From Affinundibacterium amnicola (GTDB lineage: Bacteria; Pseudomonadota; Gammaproteobacteria; Burkholderiales; Burkholderiaceae_D), in NCBI RefSeq assembly GCF_014284275.1, contig NZ_JACOFU010000005.1:186001-250000 (forward strand): 64,000 bases of DNA. Direction: 5' to 3'. Each line of letters opens with the position of its first letter. The stretch's first letter is position 1. This document shows positions 48,587 to 58,175 of the stretch, piece by piece. The notes under the pieces were generated by a model, which saw nothing but the letters and a program-made list of their open reading frames with translations, ran no database searches and was not told the origin of the DNA. The position numbers and the translations under genes were made by a program.

Positions 48587-49651
48587 GTGGCAAATGTTCG
48601 TTTGCAAAATCTGGGCATCAATCTGAGTGGCAATCAGATTATTGCTGAACTCAATCTCGCGGTAGAGGCGGGTGAGTTCTTGGTGTTGCTCGGCCCTTCT
48701 GGTTGCGGCAAATCGACTTTGTTACACGCGATTGCTGGCTTGATTGACGTTAGCGCCGGGACGGTAGAAATTGCTGGTCAAGACATGACGTGGGCGGACC
48801 CTAGCGAGCGTCAAATCGGGATGGTGTTTCAATCGTACGCACTGTATCCCACCATGACGGTTGAAAAAAATATGTCTTTTGGGTTGCGGATCAACGGTAC
48901 TCCTAAAGCTGAGATTGAAAGACGTATCAATAAAGTCGCCGAGATGTTGCATTTGACGCCGTTATTGAAACGTAAGCCCGCAGCACTGTCCGGTGGACAA
49001 AGACAACGGGTAGCCATTGGTCGTGCTTTAGTGCGTGAAGCGGAAGTGTTTTTGTTTGATGAACCCTTGTCGAATTTGGATGCGAAATTACGCACCAATT
49101 TACGTCGCGAACTCAAGTTATTGCACCAGCAATTGCAGTCAACCATGATCTATGTAACCCATGACCAAGTCGAGGCAATGACTCTGGCGACGCGCATTGT
49201 GGTCATGCAGGCGGGTAAGGTTCAGCAGATCGGTACACCAGAATGTGTGTATGAGCGCCCAGTGAATTTGTTTGTGGCTGGTTTTTTAGGCGCGCCAGCG
49301 ATGAATTTCATTCAAGGTCAATTAGATTCCCAACAGCGCTTTGTTTCAAACTCGATCAATATGGATTTGTCTTCCTATGTCTTTGCTGATTCTGGGGAAT
49401 ACAGTGGCGAAGTGATTATGGGCGTGCGTCCTGAACAAATTCAGATTCGTGATGATGGGCCGTTTGTCGGTTCAGTCGCGCTAGTAGAACCGATGGGCAA
49501 TCATCAGGTCGTCTGGTTGCAGGCTGGAGCACAAACGATTTCATGTATCGTCAATGAACAGCGGCCGTTTGCAATCGGCCAGACCGTGTTGTACAGCATC
49601 GATACACGCAAGATTTCGCTGTTTGATCCCAAGACAGAACAACGACTGTAG
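48587..49651 (+). CDS. Sugar ABC transporter ATPase (MalK/UgpC type)
   Basis: A 354-residue ATPase. Walker A GPSGCGKST (near residues 37-45), Q-loop, signature LSGGQRQRVA (near 133-142), Walker B VFLFDEPLSNLD and H-loop VTHDQ are intact. The C-terminal OB/TOBE domain (about 240-354) is the regulatory domain of the MalK subfamily. The 73 bp before it have no terminator, so it joins the operon. Confidence 0.94.
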   Translation: MANVRLQNLGINLSGNQIIAELNLAVEAGEFLVLLGPSGCGKSTLLHAIAGLIDVSAGTVEIAGQDMTWADPSERQIGMVFQSYALYPTMTVEKNMSFGLRINGTPKAEIERRINKVAEMLHLTPLLKRKPAALSGGQRQRVAIGRALVREAEVFLFDEPLSNLDAKLRTNLRRELKLLHQQLQSTMIYVTHDQVEAMTLATRIVVMQAGKVQQIGTPECVYERPVNLFVAGFLGAPAMNFIQGQLDSQQRFVSNSINMDLSSYVFADSGEYSGEVIMGVRPEQIQIRDDGPFVGSVALVEPMGNHQVVWLQAGAQTISCIVNEQRPFAIGQTVLYSIDTRKISLFDPKTEQRL

Positions 49652-49659
49652 GATACGCT

Positions 49660-51249
49660 ATGCACCCAGATCTGAATAAGGCTATGCCTTCAAACCAACA
49701 AAACGAACGCGCCCTAAGGGATGTTGTTATCGTTGGTGGCGGAACCGCTGGTTGGATGACCGCGGCGGCTTTATCGCGTTGCCTGCCTCATGGACAGCGG
49801 ATTCGTTTGGTCGAGTCGGATCAGATTTCGACCATCGGCGTTGGCGAGGCAACGATTCCGAGTATTCGCGCTTTTAATCAATTGTTGAATTTGGATGAAG
49901 ATGAATTCATTCGGCAAACGCAGGCGACATTTAAACTCGGCATCGAATTTGTGAACTGGGGCAAGCCAGGTGATAGCTATATTCATGGTTTTGGTCAAAT
50001 CGGGCGCGATCAGGTGGTTGCCAAGTTCTATCAATACTGGCTCAAGATGGTTCAAGCCGGCAAAGCACCTGATTTAGAAGCGTTTTCGATTAATACCGTC
50101 GCGCCGCGTCACGCCAAATTTATGCGTCCACCCAAAGATATGCCGAATTCGCCTTTGTCGGATATCTCTTATGCTTTTCATTTTGATGCGGGTTTGTATG
50201 CACGATATTTGCGTGGTATCGCCGAGCGTCAAGGTGTTTTGCGTACCGAAGGGCGGATCGTCGAAGTGCAGACCAATGCGCAGAATGGACTTATCACTGC
50301 TTTACGCATGGAAAATGATGAGCTGATTAGTGCAGATTTCTTTATCGATTGCTCGGGTATGTCTGGCCTACTGATCGAAAAGACTTTGCAGACGGGGTAT
50401 GAGGATTGGAGTCATTATTTACCAGCCGATAGTGCGATTGCGGTGCCATGTACTTCATCTGAAACGCTATTGCCTTATACGCGCTCAACGGCGCATCAGG
50501 CGGGTTGGCAATGGCGTATTCCATTGCAACATCGGACTGGGAATGGTCATGTCTTTTGCAGTCAATTCATGAGTGCAGATGAGGCACAAGCTATTTTGAT
50601 GGGCAATCTGGATGGCCAAGCATTAGCGGAGCCACGCTTGATTCGCTTCACCACGGGCAAGCGCAAACGTGCTTGGAATAAGAACTGCGTAGCAATCGGA
50701 TTGTCTGGTGGTTTTATGGAGCCACTCGAATCGACCAGTATCCACATGATACAAACGGCGATCATGCGACTGTTGAGCCTGTTCCCCGACCGTGGTTTCA
50801 GTCAGGTAGATATTGACACCTATAATGCACAGAATGATGAAGAATATCAGCGTATTCGCGATTTTCTGATCATGCACTACAAGTTAAATCAGCACCAAGA
50901 TGCGCCATTCTGGCAATATTGCCGTGAGATGGAAGTGCCGAAAGAGGTACAGCACCGAATTGATTTATATCGCAGCCATGGCCGCATTTTCCGATTGGGC
51001 GAAGAGTTGTTTGCTGACGCTAGCTGGTTACAAGTGATGCATGGCCAGGGTTTGCGCGCCAGTAGCTATCATCCCTTGGTGGACCAGCGCAGCGAGGAAG
51101 ATATTGCTTATTTCCTCAGTCAAGTACAAAAGACCATACAAAAATGCGTGGATGTGATGCCGACCCATGCTGAGTTTATTGCCGCCACTTGTGCTGCGGA
51201 AAAAGTGGAATTTGGCGTAATGCCGCAGACGCAGCGCTATGGCACGTAA
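49660..51249 (+). CDS. Flavin-dependent (tryptophan) halogenase family protein, copy 2
   Basis: A 529-residue paralogue of the protein at 21197, clearly homologous along the full length (GGGTAGWM, STIGVGEATIPSIR, TFKLGIEFVNWG, WQWRIPLQHR, GFMEPLESTSIHM are shared). Catalytic lysine equivalent K92. The N-terminal extension differs. It starts 8 bp after the ABC ATPase stop within the glucan operon. A halogenase in the middle of a sugar-uptake operon is unexplained; the substrate is unknown. Confidence 0.9.
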   Translation: MHPDLNKAMPSNQQNERALRDVVIVGGGTAGWMTAAALSRCLPHGQRIRLVESDQISTIGVGEATIPSIRAFNQLLNLDEDEFIRQTQATFKLGIEFVNWGKPGDSYIHGFGQIGRDQVVAKFYQYWLKMVQAGKAPDLEAFSINTVAPRHAKFMRPPKDMPNSPLSDISYAFHFDAGLYARYLRGIAERQGVLRTEGRIVEVQTNAQNGLITALRMENDELISADFFIDCSGMSGLLIEKTLQTGYEDWSHYLPADSAIAVPCTSSETLLPYTRSTAHQAGWQWRIPLQHRTGNGHVFCSQFMSADEAQAILMGNLDGQALAEPRLIRFTTGKRKRAWNKNCVAIGLSGGFMEPLESTSIHMIQTAIMRLLSLFPDRGFSQVDIDTYNAQNDEEYQRIRDFLIMHYKLNQHQDAPFWQYCREMEVPKEVQHRIDLYRSHGRIFRLGEELFADASWLQVMHGQGLRASSYHPLVDQRSEEDIAYFLSQVQKTIQKCVDVMPTHAEFIAATCAAEKVEFGVMPQTQRYGT

Positions 51250-51320
51250 TGTTTTGGTAGCACGAATGCAAGAATGGACTGGTGAATCGATGTAAATGAA
51301 TCGACAGCCAGAAAGTCGGT

Positions 51321-52169
51321 ATGTTTAGAATAAGCTTTGAACGATGTGTTTTACATGGCACAGTCGGTAGTCAAGGTTGGGAGCACCATTCGGGTTGCGC
51401 AGGCAAGAATCTCTACTGGACTAACGCAGAGTACCAAGAGCGCACCATTTGGTTGTGGCAACAGATCGCAGGACGGTACAAGGATCGCGCTGCGGTAGCT
51501 GGTTACAGCCTATTGAATGAACCATGGGGTGCCAGCCCCGAGGTCATGGTCAAAGAAATGAAACGGCTCTATCAAGCTGTGCGCGCAGTTGATATGAATC
51601 ACGTCATTATCTTGCCAGGGCATTCTAGTGGTATTGATGCTTATGGCAAGCCAGCGGAACAAGGTATGCAAAATGTGGCATTTGAAATTCATCCTTATCC
51701 GGGCTTTTTTGGTTGGGGGCAGCCCAGCATACAAGTGCACAAAGATTGGTTGCAATGTGGTGGGTTGAGATTGACAGGAAATACCGGTGTCTGTGAATGG
51801 AATTCCCGCCTAAAGAATCTGAACACCGCCTTGTTGATTGGCGAGTTTCAACCATGGGCTGGCTTAGGTGCTGAACTGGGTGGGCAAATTACGCGCGCCA
51901 CTTACGATACTTATGCCGCGCTAGGCTGGGCTGCCACCAGTTGGTCTTACAAGCTGATGTCAAATAATGGCGGGCAAGGCGATGGCACGTGGGGCTTGGT
52001 GACCAATCAGAGCGGGCGAAAAATACCTGCCTTAAATTTCCAGACCGCTTCTTTGAGTGAAATCGAAGCCTTGTTCCAGCTATTTGGCAATATTCCTTAC
52101 GAACCGCAACAAGCAGTCATGGCATGGATGACTAGTGCGGTTGCTCCCGATCCATTTGTGCGTCCTTAA
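51321..52169 (+). pseudogene. 5'-truncated GH5 glucanase
   Basis: A 282-codon frame holding the C-terminal three quarters of a glycoside hydrolase family 5 enzyme: HGTVGSQGWEHHSGC, acid/base Glu in YSLLNEPWG (near residue 57), nucleophile Glu in LLIGEFQPW (near 176), and TWGLVTNQSGRKIPALNF. It starts abruptly at the loop that in full enzymes follows strand 3 (the LHG of LDLHG), after an unrelated leader MFRISFERCV. The signal peptide and strands 1-3 are missing, and no upstream frame restores them, so a 5' deletion is likely. Confidence 0.75.
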
Positions 52170-52173
52170 CACT

Positions 52174-53577
52174 ATGTCCTCAATTATTCAATCCGCTATT
52201 ACCGATACGACCGTGACTTCTTCCCACCACTTGCCGACTGTGGCTCGCAGCGATTTTCCTTCTAACTTTGTTTGGGGTTGTTCTACCTCATCGTTTCAAA
52301 TTGAAGGTGGTGCCGATCTAGATGGCCGTGTGCCTTCAATCTGGGACAGCTTTTGTCAACAAGCGGGAAAGATCCGCGATGGCAGCAATGCTTTGGTCGC
52401 TTGCGATCACTATCACCGCTGGCCTGAAGACTTGGATATTGCGAAACAGCTTGGTATGAACGCCTATCGCTTTTCTATCGCTTGGCCACGCATCATCACT
52501 GAGATCGGTGGTGCGCCTAACCAACGTGGATTAGATTTTTATTCGCGCTTGGTCGATGGCATGTTGGAACGCGGATTACAGCCGTGGGCGACTTTGTATC
52601 ATTGGGATTTACCGCAGTATTTGCAAGATATTGGTGGTTGGGAGAACCGCGCTACGATAGACGCCTATCTGGCATATGCCGATGCGGTAACGCGTCGTCT
52701 TGGCGATCGAGTAAAGAATTGGATTACCCATAACGAACCTTGGTGTACCGCGATGCATGGCAATTGGGATGGTATGCATGCGCCTGGCCAAAAAAATTTC
52801 AAAGCCGCATTGCAGGTAGCGCATCACGTGATGGTGTCACACGGACTTGCTGTACCAATGATCCGAGCGAATGTCACAGACGCTCATGTAGGAATCGCGC
52901 TGAGCTTGCACCCTTTGCGTGCCGCAAGCCAAAGTGAAGAAGATCAAGAAGCCATGCAAAGACATGATGGTTTGCGTAATCGTTGGTTTCTTGATCCTTT
53001 GTTTGGTCGTGGATATCCACTCGATATTCAAGCGCATTGTGCTGAGTTTCTACCAGAGATACGACTAGGTGATTTAGATGCAATCGCGACACCAGTTGAT
53101 TTCTTAGGCGTCAATTACTACTTCCCGGAAACCATTGCTGCCGCAGCAGAAAATCCCCCACTACATACTCGTTTACGAGAGTTGGCTGGGCGTGAACGAA
53201 CTGGCTTTGGTTGGGAGGTTGCGCCCGATGGTATGCGCGAACTGTTGTACAGAATCACCCAAGATTATCCTGCTGTGCCTATCTATCTGACCGAAAATGG
53301 TTCTAGTTACGATGATCAATTGGAAGCCGATGGTAGCGTCAACGATAGTCAAAGGCGCGATTACTTTATCCGTCACCTCGATGCATTGAAGCGAGCACGT
53401 CAACAAGGCGTGGATGTGCGTGGTTATTTCGCATGGAGCTTGATCGATAATTTTGAATGGGCAGAAGGATACCTACGCCGTTTCGGTATGGTGTATGTTG
53501 ACTTTGCCACGCAAGCGCGAACTTTGAAGCAGAGTGGTCAATGGTTTTGCGATTTTTTAAATCGGTCAAACAAGTAA
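52174..53577 (+). CDS. GH1 beta-glucosidase, copy 1
   Basis: A 467-residue cytoplasmic GH1. FVWGCSTSSFQIEGG (near residues 36-50), acid/base Glu in THNEPWC (near 187-193), nucleophile Glu in YLTENGSS (near 373-380) and FAWSLIDNFEWAEGY (near 419-433) are all present. ATG 52174, 4 bp after the GH5 stop, is preferred to an in-frame ATG at 52135 inside GH5. It hydrolyses imported beta-gluco-oligosaccharides. Confidence 0.93.
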   Translation: MSSIIQSAITDTTVTSSHHLPTVARSDFPSNFVWGCSTSSFQIEGGADLDGRVPSIWDSFCQQAGKIRDGSNALVACDHYHRWPEDLDIAKQLGMNAYRFSIAWPRIITEIGGAPNQRGLDFYSRLVDGMLERGLQPWATLYHWDLPQYLQDIGGWENRATIDAYLAYADAVTRRLGDRVKNWITHNEPWCTAMHGNWDGMHAPGQKNFKAALQVAHHVMVSHGLAVPMIRANVTDAHVGIALSLHPLRAASQSEEDQEAMQRHDGLRNRWFLDPLFGRGYPLDIQAHCAEFLPEIRLGDLDAIATPVDFLGVNYYFPETIAAAAENPPLHTRLRELAGRERTGFGWEVAPDGMRELLYRITQDYPAVPIYLTENGSSYDDQLEADGSVNDSQRRDYFIRHLDALKRARQQGVDVRGYFAWSLIDNFEWAEGYLRRFGMVYVDFATQARTLKQSGQWFCDFLNRSNK

Positions 53578-53659
53578 ATCTCGTTCAGCCAATAGGATCG
53601 CATGGCATACATGGTTTTATGCACTACTTGTCCCGGGGGGGAGAAGTAAGCAAGAGTGG

Positions 53660-53698
53660 GGGCGAACGATGGTAGGTTTTTTGTACTGTTGTTCGCCC
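53660..53698. other. Inverted repeat after the ABC/GH1 operon
   Basis: GGGCGAAC / GTTCGCCC, 8-bp stem with a 23-base loop and no T-run; possible weak terminator. The rest of 53578-53779 holds nothing recognised. Confidence 0.45.
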
Positions 53699-53778
53699 TG
53701 CATTCTGACCGTCTGAAACCAGATTTGACGTCCATTCTCGCGTCCTTTTAACTTAAAAAACACGTTTTGAAAAAATAA

Positions 53779-53808
53779 TTGGTAACGTTTCCAAAATTGA
53801 TTTAGAAT
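53779..53808 (+). promoter_or_regulatory. Possible promoter of the GH3 operon
   Basis: TTGGTA (53779-53784), an 18-bp spacer and TAGAAT (53803-53808). The operator at 53780-53793 covers the -35. The -35 is poor, so the real start may differ. Confidence 0.5.
53780..53793. promoter_or_regulatory. LacI-family-type operator at the GH3 operon
   Basis: TGGTAAC|GTTTCCA, identical to 45244-45257. A degenerate second palindrome, CGGAAAG|CTTCCCA (53813-53826), follows 20 bp later. Confidence 0.82.
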
Positions 53809-53826
53809 AAAACGGAAAGCTTCCCA

Positions 53827-54146
53827 ATTTGGCTAATAAGATTCAAATAAGCGCGGGCACCGACGAATTAATTTCAAAATTTGTGGACGCAATATGCGTT
53901 GTAATTGCGTATGGGACACAAGAACAGCGGCTACTAATATCAACAAACTGATGAATTACCCATTCTCAGTAAGACCATGCCTTATTCACCGATAAGCAGG
54001 TTTGTAGAGAGCAAATTAGTAGTCGATAAAAATCAAGTAAGTAGCAGTGGTAATCGACCGAAGTAATATCAGGAACAAGGCTGATCTATGAATTTCTTAT
54101 GCCTGCATATAGTCAATCGACAGGCGGGGAAAATCAGTCAAAATAA
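53827..54146 (+). other. Long 5' leader upstream of GH3
   Basis: About 320 bp with no ORF of merit. As in the TonB receptor leader, no known riboswitch was recognised. Confidence 0.4.
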
Positions 54147-56744
54147 ATGAGAGAGACGACCGTGAAATCCAACAAAACTAAACACACTTTACTTAAATTA
54201 ATGCCACTTAGTCTGACCTTGGCATTTAGCTGTACAGCAAATGCATGGATGCAGAGCGCCCCAGAAAAAAACACGCAAGTCAAAAATTCGGCGACACAAA
54301 CTGGCCTGAAAGACTGGCCACGTATTCAAAGCGCCATTGCTAAAGATCCAGCAATGGAAGCGAAGATTAAGAAGATGGTCGCGCAGATGACACTCGCGCA
54401 AAAAGTCGGGCAAATGACGCAGCCAGAAATCAAATTCATCACGCCAGATGATGTACGTAAATACTATTTGGGTTCTGTGCTCAATGGCGGCGGCAGTTGG
54501 CCAAAAATGAATAAGTATGCCACTGCGGCTGATTGGGTTAGCTTGGCAGATCAGTACCATGCTGCATCAATGAGTACCGATATGGTCGACAAAGTGCCAG
54601 TCATTTGGGGAATTGACGCGATCCATGGCAATAGCAACGTGGTTGGCGCAACGCTGTTTCCGCATAATATCGGCTTAGGTGCAGCACGTAATCCAAAAAT
54701 CATTTCACAAATGGCGGAACATGTCGCCAAATCTGTGCGGGCAACTGGCATCGCATGGGTGTTCGCACCGACCTTGGCGGTCGGCCGCGATGCGCGCTGG
54801 GGACGTGCTTATGAGAGCTTTGCTGAAGATGGCAAACTGGTCAAAGAGTACGGTGCTTTATACGTAAAAGGTTTACAAGGGAAGTTTAAAGACGATCAAA
54901 ACGTCGTCGCTACAGCCAAGCATTTCATCGGTGATGGCGGCACCGATAAAGGTGTCGATCGCGGCGTCACCAAGTCTACCTTGCATGAAATGATTAACGT
55001 ACAAGCGCAAGGCTACTACGGTGCCTTTGCTGCTGGTGCGCAAACGGTGATGGCTTCTTACAATAGCTGGAATGACGTTGCTGCTGGTGTGAATTACGGA
55101 AAAATGCACGGCAGCAAAGCGATGCTGACGGATGCCCTCAAAGACAAAATGGGATTTGATGGTTTTGTCGTATCCGATTGGGATGGTATTGCGGAAGTGC
55201 CGGGTTGCAGCAATGATAGCTGTGCGCAAGCGATCAATGCGGGTATTGATATGGTGATGGTGCCAGATAATTGGAAGAATTTTATCGCCAACACCATCAA
55301 GCAAGTTGAAGCAGGCGAAATTCCAATGGCGCGTATTGATGATGCCGTAACGCGGATTATCCGCGTAAAAATGCGCGCTGGTTTGTTTGGTAAAAAGCCT
55401 TCTGACAACAAATACGCGGGCAAGCAAGATGCCTTGCAAGCACGCGACCTAGCACGGCAAGCAGTGCGCGAGTCTTTGGTTCTGTTAAAAAACAACCAGC
55501 AAACCTTGCCTTTGGCACGGGGTAAGAAAATTCTCGTGGTTGGTAAAAGTGCTGACAGTATGATTAATCAATCAGGTGGTTGGTCTATCACTTGGCAGGG
55601 AACCGAAAATAAAGAAAGCGATTACACGCCAGGTGACACCATCTTGGCTGGGATCAAAGAAGCGGCTGGCGCGGTGAATGTCCATTACAGTGCCAATGCA
55701 GATGATGTTGATGTAGCGCAGTTTGACGTGGTGTTAGCCGTACTCGGTGAGACTCCTTACGCAGAAGGTTTTGGCGATGTGGCAGCAAGTCGTCCACTAA
55801 GTCATAGCCACTTGTTTCCAGAAGATTTGGCGGTACTGAAGAAGCTTGCTAGCAAAGGCAAACCAGTCGTCACGGTATTAGTCAGCGGTCGCGCGGTGTA
55901 TGCCAATGATCTGATGAATTTGTCAGATAGTTTTGTCGCTGCATGGTTACCAGGATCTGAGGGCAAAGGCGTCGCCGATGTGTTATTTAAAAACGCACAA
56001 GGCAAAATTAATCATCCTATAAAAGGACGTTTATCATTTTCTTGGCCAGCGCAAGCCTGCTTGAATGACGCTGTTGCAAATGGCGGTAAGCAAGTGCTCT
56101 TTAAATATGGTTACGGTTTGCAGTATGGCAAAACGAGTACGATTGGTACTTTGCCAGAAGACCATACAAACCCATGTACGAGCGGAAATTCCTTGTTGGT
56201 TTCTGGTCCTTCTGATTTGACCACGTATCCATTGGTTGTCACTACAGGGACACGCAAGCTCACCTTGGGACAGGACTTAGCCTTAACCCACAGCAGTGAC
56301 ACAGTCAGCGTGAAGCCTGCGACTTTGGCAAATATCGTTGGCAAACAAGTCAGCTGGCGAGGTAAAGGTCGTTACGAAGCCTCTGCCGCATTTGCAACGC
56401 CAATTCCAGCCAATCTCATTAGTGACGGTGCTCTGCAGTTTAAAGCGCAAATTCATCAGGCTCCAAGTAGCAAAGTCAGCATGTGGATGGAATGCGGCGA
56501 GAACTGTGTTGCCAGCCTTGATCTGAGCAAGAGTTTCCAAAGCTATCTCGGCGCGGGTGTTAAGACCGTGAAGATCCCGCTCGCGTGTTTTGCAGCGCTC
56601 GGCGTCGATATGCGTAAGGTGAAAACACCGTTTAGTGTTAGTACGGAGGGGAACTTTACTGCCGACTTTGCAGACATCCAAATTGTTGGTGGCGCGGCGA
56701 AAGATGCCGATGTACTTGCATGCGACAAGCTAATCAGCAAGTAG
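54147..56744 (+). CDS. GH3 exo-beta-glucanase/beta-glucosidase (ExoP-like)
   Basis: An 865-residue periplasmic GH3 with signal peptide ending TANA (about residue 34). The (alpha/beta)8 domain contains WGIDAIHGNSNVVGATLFPHNIGLGAA and the nucleophile Asp in VVSDWDGIAEVPG (near residues 341-353); the second domain has LVLLKNNQQTLPL. The C-terminal 170 residues form an extra beta-rich domain like that of marine ExoP. A GTG at 54162, with GAGAGAC before it, is an alternative start. It releases glucose from glucan fragments. Confidence 0.93.
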   Translation: MRETTVKSNKTKHTLLKLMPLSLTLAFSCTANAWMQSAPEKNTQVKNSATQTGLKDWPRIQSAIAKDPAMEAKIKKMVAQMTLAQKVGQMTQPEIKFITPDDVRKYYLGSVLNGGGSWPKMNKYATAADWVSLADQYHAASMSTDMVDKVPVIWGIDAIHGNSNVVGATLFPHNIGLGAARNPKIISQMAEHVAKSVRATGIAWVFAPTLAVGRDARWGRAYESFAEDGKLVKEYGALYVKGLQGKFKDDQNVVATAKHFIGDGGTDKGVDRGVTKSTLHEMINVQAQGYYGAFAAGAQTVMASYNSWNDVAAGVNYGKMHGSKAMLTDALKDKMGFDGFVVSDWDGIAEVPGCSNDSCAQAINAGIDMVMVPDNWKNFIANTIKQVEAGEIPMARIDDAVTRIIRVKMRAGLFGKKPSDNKYAGKQDALQARDLARQAVRESLVLLKNNQQTLPLARGKKILVVGKSADSMINQSGGWSITWQGTENKESDYTPGDTILAGIKEAAGAVNVHYSANADDVDVAQFDVVLAVLGETPYAEGFGDVAASRPLSHSHLFPEDLAVLKKLASKGKPVVTVLVSGRAVYANDLMNLSDSFVAAWLPGSEGKGVADVLFKNAQGKINHPIKGRLSFSWPAQACLNDAVANGGKQVLFKYGYGLQYGKTSTIGTLPEDHTNPCTSGNSLLVSGPSDLTTYPLVVTTGTRKLTLGQDLALTHSSDTVSVKPATLANIVGKQVSWRGKGRYEASAAFATPIPANLISDGALQFKAQIHQAPSSKVSMWMECGENCVASLDLSKSFQSYLGAGVKTVKIPLACFAALGVDMRKVKTPFSVSTEGNFTADFADIQIVGGAAKDADVLACDKLISK

Positions 56745-56826
56745 ATCAAGCACTAACACGAAGCGTCATTCGCAGAGACATTACTAAAAATAACATCACA
56801 AAGTAGATAGAAAAGGGAGACATTCT

Positions 56827-58152
56827 ATGGCCAGTCAACCAAGTGGCAGTTCAATCGCAAGTCCAGCTACGAGCCACGCAGCTAGTAGTGCCGAAAACCA
56901 GCATCAAAGTGCCTTGGTGATTGTGACCTTACTATTCTTTATGTGGGGTTTGCTGACTTCGCTCAACGATGTCTTGATTCCCCATTTGAAGGCAGTCTAT
57001 ACCCTAAGCTATGTACAGGCGATGTTGGTGCAGTTCTGTTTTTTTGGTGCCTACTTTATTGTTTCATGGCCAGCAGGGGTATTGATTAAACGAATTGGCT
57101 ATCAGAGTGGTGCCGTCACGGGTTTGGTGATTGCTGCCGCTGGGTGCGCTTTGTTTTATCCTGCCGCGACCAGTGGTTACGGTGTGTTCTTATTGGCGTT
57201 TTTTGTGCTCGCATCTGGCATCACGATCTTACAAGTAGCGGCAAATCCATTTGTAACGGTTTTAGGCGACGCGAAGACCGCATCGAGTCGTTTAACTTTG
57301 ACACAAGCATTCAACTCGCTCGGCACCACCATCGCACCAGCATTGGGTGGACTACTGATCTTATCCGGTACGGTACTCACCGCAGCGCAGTTTGATGCGC
57401 TGCCTGAAGTCGAAAAACTGGCGCATCGTGCGAAAGAAGCTGCGGCAGTGCAAGGGCCTTACCTTGCATTGGCTGGCGCCTTACTCGTATTGGCGGTTCT
57501 ATTTGCCTTAGCGCGCCTGCCAAAAATTGTGCATCAGGATGAAGCGCAATTAAACACCAGCACTGCCGCAGATGCACATAAATCGGTGTTCGCACATCGT
57601 CATTTGGTATTGGGTGCGATTGGTATTTTCTTGTACGTTGGTGGTGAGGTCAGTATCGGTAGTTTTCTGATTAATTTCTTAGGCGAAGCGAAGATTGCGA
57701 ATCTAAGTGCGGCGGATGCAGCACATTACGTTAGTTACTATTGGGGCGGTGCGATGATCGGCCGCTTTATTGGCTTCGTTGTGATGCGCAAAGTGAGTCC
57801 AGGCAAGGCACTTGCTTTTAATGCCGCCTGTTCGATTGTCTTGATCGTGTTGGCGATCTTTGGTGCTGGCGGCGTGGCGATGTGGGCCTTGATTGCGGTG
57901 GGTTTGTGTAACTCGATTATGTTCCCCACGATTTTTAGTATGGCCTTAAAAGATTTAGGACGACACACCGGGCAAGGTTCAGGCGTACTGTGTATGGCGA
58001 TTGTGGGTGGCGCGATTGTGCCGTTTATTCAAGGCTATTTCGCAGATCAGATTGGTTTGCAATGGTCCTTCTTTGTTCCTGCGGCCTGCTATATCTTCAT
58101 TCTATTCTTCGGCTTGAAATATGCCGGTATGTATGACAAGTCTGCCTACTAA
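56827..58152 (+). CDS. MFS sugar porter (FHS, glucose/galactose or fucose type)
   Basis: A 441-residue, twelve-helix major facilitator of the fucose:H+ symporter family: [26 protein letters not shown] near residues 37-62 and [20 protein letters not shown] near 301-320. Probably imports glucose released in the periplasm by GH3. GAAAAGGGAG precedes the ATG. Confidence 0.92.
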   Translation: MASQPSGSSIASPATSHAASSAENQHQSALVIVTLLFFMWGLLTSLNDVLIPHLKAVYTLSYVQAMLVQFCFFGAYFIVSWPAGVLIKRIGYQSGAVTGLVIAAAGCALFYPAATSGYGVFLLAFFVLASGITILQVAANPFVTVLGDAKTASSRLTLTQAFNSLGTTIAPALGGLLILSGTVLTAAQFDALPEVEKLAHRAKEAAAVQGPYLALAGALLVLAVLFALARLPKIVHQDEAQLNTSTAADAHKSVFAHRHLVLGAIGIFLYVGGEVSIGSFLINFLGEAKIANLSAADAAHYVSYYWGGAMIGRFIGFVVMRKVSPGKALAFNAACSIVLIVLAIFGAGGVAMWALIAVGLCNSIMFPTIFSMALKDLGRHTGQGSGVLCMAIVGGAIVPFIQGYFADQIGLQWSFFVPAACYIFILFFGLKYAGMYDKSAY

Positions 58153-58175
58153 ATATGAAACGCGAGGATCTCATC

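Noticed and set aside
52815..52835. parS-like TCACGTGA in GH1
   Set aside because: Only the core palindrome, far from the cluster.
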